Shown one piece after another: positions 32,791 through 44,014 of a DNA stretch of 64,000 nt; position 1 is the stretch's first letter; every line of letters starts with the position of its first letter. Made by a program: the position numbers and the translations under genes. Source of the DNA: Dicyema japonicum (taxonomy: Eukaryota; Dicyemida; Rhombozoa; Dicyemidae); contig RDEW01000009.1 in the NCBI GenBank assembly GCA_011109175.1, forward strand, positions 826,875 to 890,874. The letters are read 5' to 3'. The notes below the pieces were generated by a model. That model made no database searches. It saw nothing but the letters and a program-made list of their open reading frames with translations, and had not been told where the DNA came from.

Positions 32791-35700
32791 ATGAAAATTT
32801 CTGAGTATTTTGTAAAATCGAATTCATGTTTATCAGAAATTAAAATATTATCAGATCTAGATTATTTAAATGAAGCACTAATCGCTTTAACGGATCCGCT
32901 ACAAGTATTTTATTTTAACACTAATAGGAATCTATGATTGAAAAGAAGATGTATTCACTTGATGTCCTTATTGATAGTCATAAAAATGGATTTGTATTAT
33001 TTTAAAAAATTAATATTAGTATATTTTCCAATTACCGAAGGTTATAAAAATTCTCAATATTTGTGCTCTTAAAGCAGGCGATAATCCAGAATTTGAAATA
33101 AGAATATGTCGTATTTTGACCATATTATCTCTGCCATTTTTAAAAAAATCTTATTCTGACGGAATTAATTTTTCTCAACTCATCTCTGATTCATTATCTC
33201 AAATCGGTATATAATATTCGAATTTACATATAGGATATTTGATTCGTTTTGATTCAATAAATATTAGGCTTAGTATATTTTATATGATTCGATGCATTTT
33301 TAGTGGTTTTCAAGGAAAAGAAAGTGGTTTGACCTTTTAATCATTTAAAATTTAGGAAGCGACAGAATATCGAAAGACTTGATATGTAAAATTATACATC
33401 AATCTGAACTTACAAAAATTTTTCTATCCGTAAGTAGTAAAAGATTTAATAAACTTTTTAGAGTATTCCGTTACTCATTAATCAATCGTTAGTTCTGTTA
33501 GACTGTTTGCGGACTCTCAAAATAATTTCATATAAAAACGGTTTGATTTAAATAATTATTTAAAATAGAAATTTCGTGCAATCAAATATTGAAATCTGAT
33601 GCTATTGAAGATTTTTTTCAAGTCATTTTCACTAATAAACACTGCTTACAATTCATTTCGCTATCTCTTGATGTAATTTGGAATTTAATCGATTATGGTT
33701 CATCTGACTTAATTTTCCAAACTTTTAATGATGTTAAACTCCTTGGGTAAACATTAAAATATTTAATTTAGAATTATTAATGAAATTTTCATATCGATTT
33801 TACTAAGTACTAAAAGTAATTTCGAGAGAAATATTAGGTTTAATTTTTAAATTTTAACATTTTTACAGAAATGACATTTGTGCAATAATTAGTCTTTTAG
33901 TCGAAAAATTTCCCCAAATGATTTTTGTAGAGTCCGGCATAGTCAAAACAGTTTTGCATTTGCTTTTTTGTATTGGTATTAATTTACATAAAAATTTTTA
34001 TATAAAAGGAATTGTTAATAAAGAAACTAGTCAAAAATATAAAATTGAAATGACACCAGAAGATATGCAATTCCGTAAACAATTAATCTGCACATTGGTT
34101 AATTTACAAAAAAATGAACCTTCACTACTGGTTACAACAAATTATTATTTTTAGATGATTAAAAAGAGTGAAATTATATACAAGTTAGTGGAATTTATCG
34201 AGGGGACAAACATTTTGGCAAACGATCTTAATTGGCATGTCTCACAAGTTGAAGAACTTCAACTCACTATAATATCTTCTCTTTGTTTGCTAACTGAGGA
34301 AATGATTGATCAATTAATTAAATATCAAACTCCAACTCGACTTGTAATGTTGCTTGAATGGTGTACACATCTGACCAATTATATGAAGGACAAGGAAATG
34401 CTCTATGGCTGAGGGGGACGTGATAACAAGCGAGCTCAAATGAGAATATGCCTAAGGTTGATTAGAAGTATATGTTCTCTTAAAGATAATAAAATTATTC
34501 AAATATTTGTTGACCAAGGTGCGATAGATCAAATTAAGGGTATATAATTATTTATATTTCTTAGATATTTTTAAGTCTGTAGAAGAATTTCAAGAAGATG
34601 ACGATTCAATTGATATTGAAATTCAAGGAGATATGCTTTTTATTATCGGACGTATTTGTGAATTAAATCTTCACAATAAAGTAAGTAATATTGTTTCATT
34701 ATCAAGGAATTATTTGGTATTGATGGAATCGACTTGCTTATAAAGCTATTACAAATAAATCAAAGTAAACCAAATCATGGTATGGATTATTTTAAGCTTA
34801 TATCATATGTGATTGAATGTACCTGGTTATTTTTTTTTAACAAATTTAGGTGTACAACCCATGGCTGTAGAACGACAGAAAAATATTTTATAATTAAAGG
34901 CGGCTTGTTTATTTTGCTTGATTTACTTTCCGTTCATTTTAAAAATATAATTTTATTAGATTGTCCCTGCAGAATTGCAAAATGTTTTAATTGGATGTAT
35001 ATGTGACTTGGCTGAATGTCCAAATGGATCAAATCATATTTTAACATGGGAAGGTAAAAATAAAATAACTGCATCAAACCTTCTTTGTCAATTATGGAGA
35101 AATCAAGAAGATTTGTCTATTTATAATTTATCTGGAAAATTAATAAGTAATAAAATTAATGTTATTATTCGATAGATGAAAATATGCCATTTAAAAAATA
35201 CATAATTATCAAAGAAATGCAAAAACATTTAATCATCCCAAATGGATCTTCCAATACAATATGTGAAATATTTACAAATTTAAGAGGAAAAATATTTACA
35301 TTATTTTCTATTTTAGGCAATTTTAATTATAACATTTAAGGATTCAAGAATGTTAAAAATTTAACTTTTGAAAATAAAATTACAATTGAAATAATCAAGC
35401 GATATTTTAATTTGAAGGTTATATTTTTTAAATGATTAAGTTTTGGGAAGTTTGGAAAGAATTAATTGACGAAATTGAAGAAGGAGACATTCGACCAGTT
35501 ACACCAGATCAAGAGATGCTTGATTCTATAAAAGAAAGGTTAAACAGAACTGCTATTGAAATTAAAGCAAGTCAAGTCAAACTTTTAGAAGAAATTAATA
35601 ATAAAGAAATAATGACAGAAAACAAGTTTTACAAATCTGTAAATAAATAAAATATAACACTTAAGATTATGGAAGGAAGCAAACAACAGCAAAGAAATTT

Positions 35701-35864
35701 AATTAGATGGAATAATTATGTATCTAGAACTTCATCTCATGTTAAACTTAAAGTATATTAATTTACTCACGTGTCAGAGAGACAAACAAGAAATGTATAG
35801 ACTTATCGATACGTCCAGAAAAAACTTTTACTGTGATGATGAAAAGTATGAAAATAATTTATGA
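32791..35864 (+). CDS. CFAP69: Cilia- and flagella-associated protein CFAP69-like (armadillo repeats)
   Basis: A long alpha-helical protein spread over many mini-introns, starting 'MKISEYFVKSNSCLSEIKIL'. Exons such as 'RKQLICTLVNLQKNEPSLL', 'MIKKSEIIYKLVEFIEGTN', 'AQMRICLRLIRSICSLKDN', 'LQNVLIGCICDLAECPNG' and 'ASNLLCQLWRNQ' have ARM-like helical periodicity. The C-terminus is the most diagnostic: 'FWEVWKELIDEIEEGDIRPV' with 'TPDQEMLDSIKERLNRTAIE', then 'RWNNYVSRTSSH', resembling the conserved CFAP69 tail. The last introns are clean (28 nt after FYKS; 25 nt after KLK). CFAP69 works in cilia/flagella. An in-frame TGA at 34410-34412 breaks an otherwise conserved exon. The family call comes from memory of the tail and is not certain. 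Confidence 0.68.
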
Positions 35865-36088
35865 AAATTTAGTATTATAAAACATGATCTAACTCTGCCC
35901 CGACTTCAGACAACAGTATTTTAATTTATCATAACTATATCAGACTTTTAGCATGAGAAAAGAAAGAATCTGCGATCCTGTTGGAGAATTCAATTGAATC
36001 ATTATTACTCATTTAACATCTAAATCTACTGTTACCAATAAAACTAATATTATTAAGAATTTATAATAATAATAAAAAATTAACATAA
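35865..36088. other. Intergenic between convergent genes
   Basis: 3' ends of CFAP69 (+) and SPB1 (-) face each other here. AT-rich, with a taataataataaaa run near 36063. Confidence 0.35.
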
Positions 36089-38639
36089 CTAATCAATACA
36101 AATAATGTTTATTGGAGGTTTAACAGTGTTTTCTTTTACGCGGTCTATCGGTTTTCTTTTTTGTCTTTTAGCGCCTTTATCAGATTTCATTTTACGGTCC
36201 ACCAATTTATACTTTCCACGAACACCACGTGGTCTTATTGCCCTTTTTCCGGCTCCTCTTTTAACTGGAATCAATGTTGTCTTAGGTTTTTTCTTATACA
36301 AACCAGCCTTTTTATATATGCTAAAAATCAGCAAATAAAAACTCTTTAATTTGTCTATTTTTTTCAACTGCAGTTATATCATCGGTCTCACATAATAAAT
36401 CAGCTTTTTTGCGAGCAACTTCCAATTTAGCAGCCAACTAAGAATATATGGATTGTTTCTTACTTTCTTTTTACGTCTAATTTTAGCTTCAATAATTTTC
36501 TTTGGAGGACGGGAGTTAATAGCACGATCACGTTCACGCTCAAGAGATATTTGTTCCTTTGTTATAGGTAAATTAATTCGACGATGAATCTTCTCATCCT
36601 TAACAAACCAACTAGGCAAATCAGTTCCCTCGTCATCGTATGAATAACGGTTAAAGCCAAGTTCTTCGATTTCTCTACGTCGTTTTTTGGATTTAATCAA
36701 CTCGCGAGCAAGAGCACGTTCACATGCGTTTAACCTATGATCATGATATCCATTAGCTTTAACATGAAATAAAATAATTACCATCTATTGTTGCTTTCTT
36801 TGAACCTTTCAAAAGGTTTTCATCGGAATCGTAAAAATCAAACTTATTCAGAGAATTTTCGACTACTTGAATTTTCTCAGATTTCTTACAATTTAGCAAA
36901 TTTAAAATATACTGCAACAGGTATTTCGGGGAAATTAATTTTTTCATTTTCTGGCAAGGTAAACTCATCTTGACTGATTTCCCCATCATCAACGGTATAA
37001 TTTGTGGATGCGATGGAATCTATCTCTGAATTGCTTGCTACATCTTCGTCCAAAATATCATCGGCATTAATTTTCTGTAAATATATTGTTAATTATAAAA
37101 CTGTTAAAAGATCATGAGGTAAAGCATTAATAGTAAACAGCTCATCTCCTTCAGTCTGGTCGAAATAATCATTTTTAAAAGAAATCTTTCTACTAACTCT
37201 CTTGTTTTCTTCAATGATTTTCTTCCTTTCTTTTTTTCGTTTTCTCAAAATATAAATAAAATTTACTTTTTTTCCTCACGTGCTTCAGTTTTAGATATTT
37301 TATTAATTAATGTAGTAATCTCTTTATCTTCAACGTCGTCTTGATCAGTTTTAAGCTGATTAATCTCTCTATCAATAAACTTGTTAGGAGAACTTTTTAT
37401 CAATTTCTACACTGTTTTCTCTCTTTCTTTCATTCAAATCTTTTATGAGATGTTTCCTCCATCGAAGTAACAATCTAAATATATGTAAAACCAAAAATTT
37501 CAGTAAATTAATCATAAAGTTATAATTTATCAAATGAATAACAATAATGATAACAAATTCCACAAAAACAAACTTTATCTCAGATTTTCCCAACAACTTT
37601 AAATCTTTACAGTATTCCATTATTTCATCTGTCGTCTGTGAATGCTTTAAAACGAATTCACTATCAATCACAAACTAAAATATAATAACAAAGAAACTTG
37701 ATTGCTATCAGCTAAAACAGCCATAAAATCACTGCTTTTGATAAATTCGCTTATTTTAGTAGATTTGTGAAGAATAGTTGCTCCGTCCTGGTAACCGCTC
37801 CGATTTCTATATATTAACATTAATGACAACATAATTGATTTTTGTAATCGGTTAATAGAAATACTTCTATCATCGTTTTTGGAGGAATTTGGATCACTAG
37901 TACAAGCAAAAACAACATTCGGATCTAAAGAAGATCGAATATGTTTCTTTAATGGTCTATAATCCTGACAGACGACATAAATTTCAGCAGATTCAGTTCT
38001 TGAAGCTGGAGGTTTTGTTGCTATGACACGTGAAAAAAATTCTCGGAATTTTTCAACAAGTTTTGGATAATCACTAGATCGAAAAACTTTCGTAACTAAA
38101 CATCCACCGGGAGCTAAAAGATCGACAGCAATTCTTAATCCATAAAGTCCAAGACGAACTAAAAATATGTTTGGTATTAGAAACCTTGATTAAAAGAGTC
38201 CTGCTGCCAACTTGTTCCTACATTTGGGGCTCCATCATTAAGAATAAGATTAGCTTTGTTCCCTTGCAAATGTTTTTTCAACGATGAAACACATTCAGGA
38301 GTTGTAATATCCTGTCTCAATGAGATTACACCAGGAATGCTTCTAATAGGATCTAGATCAACCCCTTCATATATTTAATTAAGTCATACCGATAATTACG
38401 CTTGAGACTGGCATATTCTTATGTGCTACTTGAAGCCAACTACCAGGGGCTGCACAGAGATCTATGCAAATCGTGGAATTTTCCAAAAAATGATGTTTTC
38501 TGTTTAGTTGTATTAATTTGAATGCAGCACGTGATCTATAACCTAAAATTTAAAATAAAAATGAGATTCAACCAGTTTCACGAGCAAGACGATAAAATTT
38601 GTCTTTCCTCTCATGAGCTTTTCTAGCTTTCTTCGCCAT
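36089..38639 (-). CDS. FTSJ3: SPB1/FTSJ3 pre-rRNA 2'-O-methyltransferase
   Basis: Nucleolar methyltransferase of 60S biogenesis. The start '[20 protein letters not shown]' is followed by the FtsJ fold: '[19 protein letters not shown]' (catalytic K), '[15 protein letters not shown]' (SAM motif I), '[13 protein letters not shown]' (catalytic D), '[13 protein letters not shown]' (catalytic K) and '[17 protein letters not shown]' (catalytic E). The full K-D-K-E set of the RrmJ/FtsJ family is therefore present. The C-terminal Spb1 domain reads '[20 protein letters not shown]', '[19 protein letters not shown]', '[20 protein letters not shown]', and ends in a basic tail '[20 protein letters not shown]'. 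Multiple mini-introns. It appears somewhat shorter than yeast Spb1 (841), mainly in the acidic middle. Confidence 0.95.
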
Positions 38640-38779
38640 TCAACAAAATATCAACAATGATATCAGAAAAAACGTGTTTAATTTTAAAATATTTAAAATA
38701 ATTATTTTAAAAAATAGATTAAATGTTGCAATTATTTTTATAATTGATTGTTGGTTTAGTGGACTTAATCACTTAGCTC
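38640..38779. promoter_or_regulatory. Probable SPB1 upstream region
   Basis: AT-rich gap between the SPB1 start (minus) and LINE-D; must hold the SPB1 promoter. No specific motif identified. Confidence 0.25.
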
Positions 38780-39504
38780 TTAGGCCATAATAAAGAACTA
38801 ATGACAGAAATATGTCATGTGGTTCGCCGACGGCGTGGTTGAATTTGGAAAAAAAGAACCACACTTTCCCCTATCTTCACGAGTGGACCAATAAGGAAGG
38901 CCTGCGCCGCTGCGGAGACGTTGAGGCAAACCCTGGACCAGCCAGAATAGTCCAACTCAACATAAATGGAATCAAGAACAAGATACTCGAAATTCGGACA
39001 TTTGTGAAAGAAAATCACATCGATCTGTTGATAATTCAAGAGTCTAAACTTTCTCCAAAGAATTCAACACCAGTATTTCCGGGATTCACAGTAATTCGCC
39101 GTGACAGAATTGGCAAACTTGGTGGGGGTCTTCTCACAGTTATCCTCAACGGCATTCCGTTTGAGGACTTACTAACAGTGCTTACACTATGCTTAAAGGA
39201 TATGGAAATCTCGAACTTTTGGCTACCAAAGTACGATTCCCAAGACTATCAATAATGATTGTCAACGCCTAATTACAGCCTTGCGAATTGGAGAGGATTC
39301 AAGGATTACGTCGATAATTGTATTGGACTATTAAATTTCCCCACTCCTCCTTTCGTCGAACAATTAGTGAAATGGTTCAACTCCACCATAAACGCTGCGA
39401 AAAAGAAGTACATTCCTATGGGGAGACAACCCACGTCATCAAAACGTTTCAACACCACGACGAAGCATCTGATCAGAGAACTAAATAGTCTGTCACGAGA
39501 CTAG
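38780..39504 (+). mobile_element. LINE-D 5' end: 2A motif, endonuclease start, linker
   Basis: ORF 38812-39255 opens 'MSCGSPTAWLNLEKKNHTF', reaches 'RRCGDVEANPGPA' at about 38905-38943, and then enters the APE endonuclease: 'IVQLNINGIKNKI', 'HIDLLIIQESKLSP', 'GFTVIRRDR' and 'GGGLLTVI'. DVEANPGP (38917-38940) matches the 2A ribosome-skipping consensus DxExNPGP exactly. The rest of the endonuclease is deleted near 39180-39260. The next frame gives the EN-RT linker 'NWRGFKDYVDNCIGLLNF', 'FVEQLVKWFNSTINAAKKKY'. RT is absent. Confidence 0.85.
38917..38940 (+). other. 2A-like ribosome-skipping motif in LINE-D ORF
   Basis: Codes for D-V-E-A-N-P-G-P. In characterised 2A sequences the peptide bond between the last G and P is skipped during translation. 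Here it would release a roughly 42-residue leader from the endonuclease/RT polyprotein. 2A-like motifs are known at the N-terminus of several APE-type LINEs. Confidence 0.8.
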
Positions 39505-39823
39505 GGTGTTACCGAGCCTAGGTGGTTACAGTTCGCTTATTTTTCGATAAAGATTGAAAATTAATTTATCGCTAATCTTAATAGAATTATTCTTAATATT
39601 TAAAATTAATAAATTAAATATTAAAAAAATTATTCGGATAACCATAATCTGTAATATTTAAAATTATTCGGATAACCATAAATCTGTAATATATGCTAGA
39701 AAAAATTTTAAATGGACAAAATATCGAAAATCAGTCCAGACAAAAATTCTACCGCCTTAAAAAGAGAGCCGAAAACTTTCTTTTGATCAATGGAAGAATA
39801 TACCTGAAACAACCGTGTGGAAA
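39505..39823 (+). other. Non-coding stretch with tandem duplication and an integrase-like fragment
   Basis: Two copies of an attattcggataaccata unit (about 39629-39660 and 39662-39693) form a short tandem duplication. Just after it, 39735-39820 reads 'QKFYRLKKRAENFLLINGRI', similar in form to the H2C2 zinc-finger start of integrases of the KRBA2/Ginger type. One short fragment only. Confidence 0.35.
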
Positions 39824-40080
39824 TCACAAATTAGTGATTTCGGACTGAATTGCTGATTGAATACTTCTGTCCTTGGAGGCAAGAATGATATCGTCGGCAT
39901 AGGAGAAGATTAGACAGTTTTCATTACAGGTTTGTGGCATGTCGTTTATGTAGAGATTGAAGAGTTGGGGTGATAGTGGGGAGCCTTGAGGGACTCTATT
40001 TTGGAAATAGCGAGATCTTGATTTGATGTTGTTGCAGAGTACTTGTGCTCGTCTTCCATTTAGGAAGTTTCCAAGCAAAG
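39824..40080 (-). mobile_element. LINE-D/C RT palm fragment
   Basis: Open minus-strand frame of 84 codons: 'MLGNFLNGRRAQVLCNN', 'RYFQNRVPQGSPLSPQLF', 'LYINDMPQTC', 'IFSYADDIILASKD'. Both RT signature blocks (PQGSPLSP and YADD) are intact, so it is younger or better preserved than its surroundings. Confidence 0.85.
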
Positions 40081-40425
40081 TTTCTGGTTCGGATGGATGT
40101 TGGTTTCAAATATTTTCTTTGTTAGGAGTTTCAAGCTGGAACTATGCCTCTCGAAGCGGAGACTCGACACATCAGCAACAAAGTCCTCTGTCACGCTGTT
40201 TACCACTTACAAAAGACAGCTCTGTATCGAACCAAAAAATCTTTATGAAGAACGAAGCTATTCCTATTAACAAAACACCGAAGATTCTGGGAATAACATT
40301 TGATCAGGAACTCACCTTTACCCTGCTGGACTTGTCCTCTCCTTTGTCGGTCTGGGATCACTTAGTTAGATGAAAACTTTTATTTCTTTCTCTTTGACCC
40401 AGTGATCCTGGGGGTAATAATAATA
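40081..40425 (+). mobile_element. LINE-D fragment with 3' unit
   Basis: Reads 'SWNYASRSGDSTHQQQS' and, in frame, 'IFMKNEAIPINKTPKILGIT', the region after the palm. It then jumps to the LINE-D 3' UTR unit at about 40320-40420 (ggatcactta...cccagtgatcc, taataataatagg). The C-terminal region is deleted. Confidence 0.75.
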
Positions 40426-41340
40426 GGCCATCGAATCCTGGCTCTATTAGCCTGTATATTCAACCTATCCATTAACACGAATATAATACCTGAAATATGG
40501 AAGAAGTCTCTAATCAAACCTATTCGAAAAACTAACAAACCAATAAATGAACCATCTTTTTATCGCCCAATCTATTCTGAATCCGGTCTCAAGGTTACTT
40601 GAAAGGCTTGTTCTAGAAAAAGTACAAGACTCAATTTCAATACCTTCGACCCAGCACGGAAGCTGGAACTATGGCTCTCGAAGCAGAGGCTCAACACATC
40701 AGCAACAAAGTCTTCTGTTACGCTGTTTACCACATACAAAAGACAGCTGTGTCGAACCAAAAATCCTTATAAAGAACGAGGCTATTCCTATTAACAAAAC
40801 ATCAAAGATTCTTGTAGTCAACTTTGATTAAGGACTCTCTTTTATCCGACATATTGAGGACAAAGTAACCTTTGCTCTGAAGAAAATGAGAAATTTAAAA
40901 GTGCTCTCAAAAACACTTAAAGACCAAACTCGGAGCCTTTCCACAGTTTATGAATAATATATCTGACCCACGATGACATATGCAAGTTTTTTGTGGGCAA
41001 TGTAGATTTCACGGTCCTTGTCATTAAAACTATCCGCAATCCAGGAGACTGCAGTAAAGTTGATTGGACCAGAACACAAGATCCAACATATTGAAAATCT
41101 TCTAATTAAATTACAACAAAAATTCTTAAACACGGCCAGTTTACCGAGCTGCATGTACTATCCAAATATCTACAAACATGTAAAAAGTTTGAGTCTATGC
41201 CATGTCTAATGATAAGAGTTGTACAGGATTCTCGACCCCGCCGGACTCGTCCGTTCCCTTGTCGGTCTAGGATCACTTAGTTAGTTGAGAACCTTTTATT
41301 TCTTTTCTTTGACCCAGTGATCCTGGAGCTAATAATAATG
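40426..41340 (+). mobile_element. LINE-D copy with internal RT deletion and complete 3' unit
   Basis: Begins in the RT fingers ('ACIFNLSINTNIIPEIWKKS', 'LIKPIRKTNKPIN'), passes 'SFYRPI' and 'LLERLVLEKVQDSI' to 40665. The palm is missing, and the sequence continues 'HQQQSLLLRCLPHTKD', 'IPINKTSKILVVNFD' and 'KVTFALKKMRNLKVLS'. The 3' unit lies at about 41216-41337 with hairpin arms ggatcact/agtgatcc and an aataataatgg tail. Confidence 0.8.
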
Positions 41341-41424
41341 GTTGAAACATCTCTAATAATGCCTATATCTTTATCGTACTCTCAGTATGTCTATTCTACC
41401 CGATTTACAATTACAACTTTCAAC

Positions 41425-41565
41425 GTCAGAGGACTGTAGACGACAACGATGAACTTCGTAGACGTGCGAGGAGTAAAGTTGCAGTGAGAAAACTGGTAGA
41501 ACGGATAGTGAAGAGCACAGCACAAGCGGAATCCTAAGTATTTATATGCTTATGGGTAATGTGGG
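41425..41565 (+). mobile_element. LINE-B2 3' end fragment
   Basis: Reads 'RTVDDNDELRRRARSKVA' and 'STAQAES', corresponding to 'FVDADDLDEIKRQARRR' at the end of the LINE-B2 copy at 31.25-31.34 kb, with similar downstream non-coding sequence. Confidence 0.55.
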
Positions 41566-41629
41566 GGTTTATTTCACTTATCTATTATTAATTTCTGGAG
41601 ATTGGCCTTTTTTTCTTTGAGAAAAGAGA

Positions 41630-41765
41630 AAATGCTCATGACGATGATTCCGTTATCTGTGAATACTTAACTGCGGAACTAGATCGTATACAAGACTCAT
41701 ACTTAACAAAAATAAAAAAAAGTTAAAAAACATTTCTTGGATCCCTCGCTTTAACGATTAGTTAG
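41630..41765 (+). mobile_element. Decayed SINE tail
   Basis: Contains ctgcggaactagatcgtat and later ttaacgattagttag, both resembling the second half of the SINE family body. The tRNA head is not recognisable. Confidence 0.35.
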
Positions 41766-41767
41766 TA

Positions 41768-43616
41768 CAGTGAAACCTCCATTTGAGGCGGACCTCCTCA
41801 TTGGGGCACATCTATTTTTGGGGCAACCCCAGGTTTTGGGGCAGTTTGAAAATTAGATCATTTTTATACAGTAATTTCCAAATTTGGAAATTACCTGAAT
41901 CTCTTAGTGGGGCACTTAATTTTTTTTAATTTATATAAAGTCTTGCAATTAATATTAAATTTAATTATATAAAATTTTCTTAAACTTCGCGTGCTAGATT
42001 TGCTTACTCTGGAGTTAAAGCTTAAAATTGCCCAAGAAATCAACGAAAATTGTTTCATGAGCGAACGAGATATTGTCAAAAAGTATAAAATTAGTAAAGG
42101 TTTATATGACAATTCTATTGTTTAGGAGCAGTATCTAGAATTAAACAAAATTATATGAACTTTATAAATAATGGGTCCGTACAATCAAATTGTCTTAGTC
42201 AAATTTCACAGAGAAGAGACAGTCTGTCACAGAAATTCGATAAAATTGTTTATTAATGGTTTTTTAAAGCAAGGGAAGAATTTATTCCCGTTTCAGGACC
42301 TATTCTTAAAAACATTGCTATAAAAGTAGCTAGGAATTTGAACTATACCTCATTCAGAGGTTCGACTGGTAGGCTTGAAAAATTTAAGAAAAGACACAAT
42401 TTGTCATTTAAGACAATAAGTGGTGAAAAAAATTCGTGTGATATTTCTTGCCTTGGAATTTTTTTGATAAGTACGATGACTATGTTAATAACTATGGCAT
42501 TGAAAATATTTTCAACTGCGATGAAACGGGATTGTACATTAAAAGAATAACATCAAAATCATTTGTAACTTCAGATGAAGATTGTTTTGGAATTAAAAGG
42601 AGTAAAGAAAAAGTCACTATGCTTTTGTCGGCCATTGCTTGTGGCGAAAAATTGAAGCCATTATTAATAGGAAAATATAAATCCCCAAGTTGTATGAAAA
42701 AATTTAACCCTGAAGAGCACGGAGTTTTATATTTGTTTTCTAAAAATTGTTTGATGACATCTGATATATTTATTACTTGGTTGAACATTGTCAACGAAGA
42801 AATGATTCAACACAACCGAAAAATTGTCCTTTTGCTTGACAATGCAAGTTGTCACAAGAATAATCATTTTTCTAACATTAAGCTATTTTTTCTGCCAAAA
42901 AATGCAACATCATTAATTCAACCCTTAGATATGGGAGTTATTAAATCGTTCAAATCCAATTATTTAAATAATTTGATGGATTTTACCCTATCTTTTGAGG
43001 ATGATAAGTTTACAATGTTGAATTTAAAGCAAGTAAATCTCAGACAAATAATCATTATTGTTGGGAAGACATGGCAACAAATACACTCTGAATCAATTAC
43101 TAATTGTTGGAAGAAAATTGATGAATGTCGTTTTCAAACTCTATCATTTGTGAATAATGAATTGGAGAGTTTAGATAACATAATTAAAGATATAATTAGT
43201 GAAAATGAAGTAGAAAATGATGACGAGAATATATACGACGGAGTAAAATGTACCTATTCTCATTTGGAAACAATAACAGCGATGAATACACTTGAAGAGA
43301 ACATTTTCAATTTGTTTCCTGAAGCTTTGAAAGATTATTATAATTTCAGAAAAATATTAGGAATGCAAATGAAAAAATCCGCAACCGGAGGGAAATTAAC
43401 AGACTATTTTCCTATCGTTAAATAAATTTGTTTTTAAAATAATTCTGAAAAATCTATAAAAAAAAAAACATTATTTATCTATAAATTTAATAAAAAGCAA
43501 ATTTAAATTGTTAAACTGTGGATAAATCTAAAGAAAATGCCGAACCTCCATTTTTGGAGAAACCTCTGTTTTTGGGGCATTTTTTTAAATAGGTGCCCCA
43601 AATAGAGGTCATACTG
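41768..43616 (+). mobile_element. Pogo/Tigger-like transposon P1, both ends present
   Basis: A 1.85-kb element bounded by TA dinucleotides. Left TIR is CAGTGAAACCTCCATTTGAGG; the right end read inward is CAGTATGACCTCTATTTGG. Both are followed by further ggggca-rich sub-terminal repeats. It carries a single transposase frame on the plus strand, so it is an autonomous-type copy that has recently decayed. It is the best of the four pogo copies here. Confidence 0.92.
41995..43425 (+). pseudogene. Pogo/Tigger transposase (DDE) with a mini-intron, slightly damaged
   Basis: The helix-turn-helix region 'LTLELKLKIAQEI' and 'IVKKYKISKG' is joined to 'AVSRIKQNYMNF' by a 26-nt GT-AG intron (about 42099-42124, phase 1). 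Then come 'FIPVSGPILKNIAIKVA', 'GRLEKFKKRHNLSFKTISGE' and the DDE domain: 'FNCDETGLYI' (first D), 'SIA'-type 'LLSAIACGEKLKPLLIG', 'IVLLLDNASCHK' (second D), 'FLPKNATSLIQPLDMGVIKS' (third D). The C-terminus 'FPEALKDYYNFRKI' ends at 43425. An in-frame TAA near 42256 and a one-base shift near 42450 inactivate it. No clear ATG. Frame from 42448 to 43425 is fully open. Confidence 0.88.
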
Positions 43617-44014
43617 TATAACTTTTTTATTTTTTATAAAGTATTTGTCATGAGGAGATATAAATATTATGGCACTCGTGAAAAGGTTGCTATTAGAAAA
43701 TCGATGTTTAAAGTAAAACTGTTAAAGTATATTATTAAATTATTGATTTTTAAATTTAAAATTCCTATGACTTCACTGAGGATGCTACCTTATTTAAGTC
43801 ATTTTCGTATTAATTAAAAAATTGATATCTATATTATTATTCGTATTAGATTCAGCTTTATTTTTTTAAATCGTTTCGAAAATAATTTTCTCTGATGATC
43901 GTGAGTCCAAAATCCTGTCGATTCTGAGAAGATAAATTGCTTAATCAAATACTAACAAAGTAAAACAATATTTAATTTAATGCAAAAATTAATTAAAATC
44001 AGAAAAGTACTAAA
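43617..44014. other. Intergenic, AT-rich
   Basis: A 74-codon plus-strand frame (43593-43817) has no recognisable motif and overlaps the pogo terminus. Probably the EXOC5 3' flank. Confidence 0.3.

Noticed and set aside
34410-34412. Selenoprotein with Sec encoded by TGA
   Set aside because: Only one in-frame TGA in one gene, no SECIS-like hairpin identified, and the SEPHS gene here looks inactive. Kept as a curiosity under findings, not as a call.
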